From contig JAYREN010000165.1 of the NCBI GenBank assembly GCA_041908845.1, positions 1 through 7,315 on the forward strand: 7,315 nucleotides of DNA, written 5' to 3'. The translations under genes and the position numbers were made by a program. Source of the DNA: JAYREN01 sp041908845. GTDB lineage: Bacteria > Acidobacteriota > Holophagae > Holophagales > Holophagaceae. The notes under the pieces were generated by a model, which was given only the letters and a program-made list of their open reading frames with translations, did no database searches and was not told where the DNA came from. Positions 5,306 through 7,315 of this stretch are shown here, in pieces; positions within the stretch are counted from its first letter, which is position 1, and each line of letters starts with the position of its first letter.

Positions 5306-6808
5306 TCATCGGGCGATGTCGAAGCCCACGGCATGGGCCGGCCCCTCGCTGCGGTCGATCCAGGCCACCTGGGCGCCGAAGGCCCGGGCCAGGTGATGCA
5401 CGCCATCCCGGGTCTCGGGGGAAAGGGCCGCACGGAACTCGGGATGCATGGAGATCCGCAGAGTCGCGCCCCGCAGTTTTTCGCCCAGGCGGGCAATCTC
5501 CCGGTAAACGGACAACAATGCGGTCTCGGGGCTGATGCGGCGACCGGAGCCCTCGCAGTGGGGGCAGGGTGAAGTGAGGATCCGGTCCAGGCTGGGGCCC
5601 GTGCGCTTGCGGGTCATCTCCACCAGGCCGAAGTCGCTGATCTCTACGGCCCGAGCGTGGTTGCGATCCCGCTTCAACTCCTCCTGGAGCCGATTCATCA
5701 CCGCCTCGCGGTGGGCCGCTTCCATCATGTCGATGAAGTCGATGACGATGATGCCCCCCAGGTTGCGGAGGCGGAGCTGGCGCACGACTTCGGGAATGAC
5801 TTCCAGGTTGGCGTGAAAGACCGTCTCTTCCAGATCCTTCTTCCCCACGAACTTCCCGGTGTTCACGTCCACGCTCACCAGGGCTTCGGTCTGGTTGATG
5901 ACGATGGAACCGCCGTGCTTGAGGAAGACCTTGGGATGGCGGGCCTGGTCGACCTCCTTCTCGATGCCGAAGGCGTCGAAGATGGGCAGGTCGCTGGTGA
6001 AGTGCTTCACCCGACTGGCCCACTCGGGATGGAGCCGGGTCACGAAGTCCACGACCTCCTGGTACGTGTCCGTGCGATCCACCCAGAAACTGGCCACTTC
6101 CTCCCGGAAGAGATCCCGCAGGACCTTCTGCAGGAGCCCTGAATCCTGCCACACGAGGCAGGGGGCCTGGCAGTTGCAGCTGCGGCCCTGCACCTCGGCC
6201 CAGAGTTCCCGAAGCGCTGCCACATCCGAGACCAGATCCTCGTCCTTTTCGCCGATGGCCGCCGTGCGCACGATGAAACCCTCGCCGGGCTGGGCGTGAC
6301 TCTTGATGAGCTGCCGCAGGCGATCCCGTTCCTCGGGATCGGTAATCTTGCGGCTGATGCCCACATGCTCTACGCCGGGCATGAAGACCAGGAAGCGGCC
6401 CGGAAAGCTGATATGGCGGGAGAGGCGCGGGCCCTTGGTGCCGATGGGATCCTTCACCACCTGCACCAGCACTTCCTCGCCCTCCTTGACGGGAGGAAGG
6501 GTCAAGGGTGGGGTCTCGTACTCCAGGATGTCATCGTGGTCTTCCTCCTCGGCGGCATCCTCGGCCCCAAGGCGGTGGGCCTCGGGTTCATCCAGGTAGA
6601 GAAAGCCGTCCTTGGGGCCGCCGATGGCCACGAAGGCGCTCTGCATCCCCTGGAGGAGCTTGGCCACCCGGCCCTTGTAGACATCCCCCACCTGACTGAG
6701 GTGGGAACTGCGTTCGATGAAGAGCTCGCAGACTTGCCCGTTCTCGAGAAGGGCAATGCGAGTCTCCAGGGGGGTCGAGTTGACCACCAGAGACCGGCGG
6801 ACTTCCAT
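5306..6808 (-). CDS. rng: Ribonuclease G (RNase E/G family endoribonuclease)
   Basis: A 500-residue cytosolic endoribonuclease that cuts single-stranded A/U-rich RNA and takes part in rRNA maturation and mRNA decay. An S1 RNA-binding domain spans about 36-130, with VGDVYKGRVAKLLQGMQSAFVAIG at 40-63; the RNase H-like, 5'-sensor and DNase I-like core follow. The magnesium-binding residues of the family are visible: D314 and N316 in SVDVNTG (312-318) and D357 in IVIDFIDM (354-361). The Zn-link CPHC (415-418) that joins subunits into the tetramer is intact. It ends shortly after the core, without the long disordered degradosome scaffold of E. coli RNase E, hence the RNase G call. An unusual acidic stretch (about 82-98) sits within the S1 region. 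ATG 6808 gives the standard VNSTPLETRIALLENG start and has AGAGAGG eight bases upstream. A deaminase gene follows after 22 bases; panD precedes after 135 bases on the same strand. Confidence 0.96.
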   Translation of the reverse strand: MEVRRSLVVNSTPLETRIALLENGQVCELFIERSSHLSQVGDVYKGRVAKLLQGMQSAFVAIGGPKDGFLYLDEPEAHRLGAEDAAEEEDHDDILEYETPPLTLPPVKEGEEVLVQVVKDPIGTKGPRLSRHISFPGRFLVFMPGVEHVGISRKITDPEERDRLRQLIKSHAQPGEGFIVRTAAIGEKDEDLVSDVAALRELWAEVQGRSCNCQAPCLVWQDSGLLQKVLRDLFREEVASFWVDRTDTYQEVVDFVTRLHPEWASRVKHFTSDLPIFDAFGIEKEVDQARHPKVFLKHGGSIVINQTEALVSVDVNTGKFVGKKDLEETVFHANLEVIPEVVRQLRLRNLGGIIVIDFIDMMEAAHREAVMNRLQEELKRDRNHARAVEISDFGLVEMTRKRTGPSLDRILTSPCPHCEGSGRRISPETALLSVYREIARLGEKLRGATLRISMHPEFRAALSPETRDGVHHLARAFGAQVAWIDRSEGPAHAVGFDIAR

Positions 6809-6816
6809 GGCTGTAA

Positions 6817-6823
6817 CCTCTCT
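6817..6823 (-). promoter_or_regulatory. Ribosome binding site of rng
   Basis: AGAGAGG on the minus strand, eight bases before ATG 6808. It favours this start over the in-frame ATG at 6844, twelve codons upstream. Confidence 0.65.
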
Positions 6824-6894
6824 TTGAATTCGGCGAAGACGCAACCTGCAGCTTCCCTCTGTCCGCCAGGACGTACCAGCCTGGGGACCTCCAT

Positions 6895-6923
6895 TTTTTA
6901 CCAGGGTGGAGAAACCCTGGGAA
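6895..6923 (-). promoter_or_regulatory. Candidate sigma70-type promoter for rng
   Basis: On the minus strand TTCCCA (6923-6918, four of six to TTGACA) is followed by a 17-base spacer and TAAAAA (6900-6895, four of six to TATAAT). TGG just before the -10 adds an extended -10 feature. Transcription would start near 6888, leaving a leader of about 80 bases before the rng ATG. The match is moderate and was found by eye. Confidence 0.35.
6901..6920. repeat. 20-base dyad between panD and rng
   Basis: CCAGGGT (6901-6907) and ACCCTGG (6914-6920) are a perfect 7-bp inverted repeat around a 6-base spacer. Neither strand has a T-run right after it (the six T residues at 6894-6899 lie before it on the plus strand and read as A on the minus strand), so it is not a standard intrinsic terminator. 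It sits across the spacer and the edge of the -35 of the candidate rng promoter, so an operator is at least as likely as an RNA hairpin. Confidence 0.55.
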
Positions 6924-6943
6924 GGTTCATTTCAAAAAACAAT

Positions 6944-7315
6944 CTAGGCGAAGGCATCCTGGACAGGGGGCGTGCGCTCCAGGTGCTCCTTGGCAGTGAT
7001 CCGGTTGCGGGCATCCACGAAGACCACCTTGGGCTGGTGGTGTTGGGCCTCGGCCTCCGTCAGGTAGCCGTAGGCCGCCAGGATCACCAGGTCGCCCTGA
7101 TCTACCAAGTGGGCCGCGGCCCCGTTGATGCCGATCTCGCCGGAGCCCGAAATCCCGGGGATCACATAGGTCGAGAGCCTGGACCCGTTGGTGATGTCGT
7201 AGATGTCGATCTTCTCGTTTTCCATGAAGCCCGCGGCCTCGATGAGTAGCGGGTCGAGGGTGATCGACCCCACGTAGTCCAGATCGGCCCGGGTCACGGT
7301 CGCGCGGTGGATCTT
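6944..7315 (-). CDS. panD: Aspartate 1-decarboxylase PanD, N-terminus cut by window edge
   Basis: The visible 123 codons run off the right edge; about eight N-terminal residues are missing. The enzyme decarboxylates L-aspartate to beta-alanine for pantothenate and coenzyme A, in the cytosol as a tetramer. It is made as a proenzyme that cleaves itself at Gly24-Ser25 to form a pyruvoyl cofactor. Assigning the first visible Lys as residue 9 of the E. coli enzyme aligns everything without gaps: K9, H11, the cleavage pair G24-S25 in YVGSIT, R54, T57 and Y58 in RLSTYVIPG, and N72 in NGAAAH. A GTG at 7297 could be taken as the start, but KIHRAT before it is conserved family sequence, so the true start lies beyond 7315. 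The C-terminus (RTPPVQDAFA) is slightly longer than in E. coli. It precedes rng on the same strand; no other pantothenate gene is in view. Confidence 0.95.
   Translation of the reverse strand, partial: KIHRATVTRADLDYVGSITLDPLLIEAAGFMENEKIDIYDITNGSRLSTYVIPGISGSGEIGINGAAAHLVDQGDLVILAAYGYLTEAEAQHHQPKVVFVDARNRITAKEHLERTPPVQDAFA

Noticed and set aside
5196..6152. Long minus-strand open frame (318 codons) overlapping rng
   Set aside because: It is a second frame inside rng, rich in Gly, Arg, Pro and Ser as expected from GC-rich sequence read out of frame, and rng has full catalytic motifs.
6901..6920. Intrinsic terminator of panD
   Set aside because: The hairpin is good, but on the minus strand it is followed by an A-run and not a T-run, so it does not fit a standard terminator.
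6296..7249. Long plus-strand open frame (317 codons) opposite rng and panD
   Set aside because: It runs antisense through two well-supported genes and across their intergenic gap, and shows no family features.
7295..7297. GTG as the start of panD
   Set aside because: The preceding codons encode KIHRAT, conserved PanD sequence including Lys9 and His11, so the gene continues beyond the window.

Overview
The window is a compact, GC-rich bacterial chromosome segment. It carries eight protein genes (two cut by the window edges), short gaps, and no RNA genes, insertion sequences, phage genes or CRISPR arrays that I can see. No gene-less stretch exceeds about 135 bases. Gene content and codon use suggest a free-living Gram-negative-like bacterium. 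Acidobacteriota (Holophagae/Geothrix type) is my best guess, but this is inference from style and not proven by any marker here.

Left part (1-1458): the last 44 codons of moaA (molybdenum cofactor synthesis) are followed after 23 bases by a MurR/RpiR-type regulator with an HTH and a SIS sugar-phosphate domain. This regulator converges, with a 3-base gap, on an unrecognised 149-residue minus-strand gene that starts at TTG.

Middle (1459-3859): divergent from the unknown gene is a 647-residue membrane protein, TM-TM-PAS-GGDEF-EAL, whose cyclase, product-inhibition and phosphodiesterase motifs all look intact. It makes or degrades cyclic di-GMP. It is followed by a 91-residue HU/IHF-family DNA-bending protein, which converges with a 5-base gap on the next block.

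Right part (3865-7315): a minus-strand block read from right to left holds panD (aspartate 1-decarboxylase, N-terminus off the window), rng (RNase G), a dCMP/cytidine deaminase-family gene and an agmatinase (speB-like). The rng and deaminase genes are 22 bases apart and probably co-transcribed. The deaminase and agmatinase genes are separated by a ~113-base imperfect inverted repeat built from CGGAG-containing units, which looks like a dispersed intergenic element and is the most unusual non-coding feature here. A candidate promoter with a 20-base dyad in its spacer lies between panD and rng.

The genes are mostly housekeeping and signalling: cofactor precursors (MoaA, PanD), RNA turnover (RNase G), pyrimidine and polyamine metabolism, c-di-GMP and nucleoid structure. 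I see no coherent new multi-gene system. The points worth a second look are the inverted-repeat element, the stop-codon palindromes at both convergent junctions, the rng promoter dyad, the HU beta-arm substitution and the unknown 149-residue protein.
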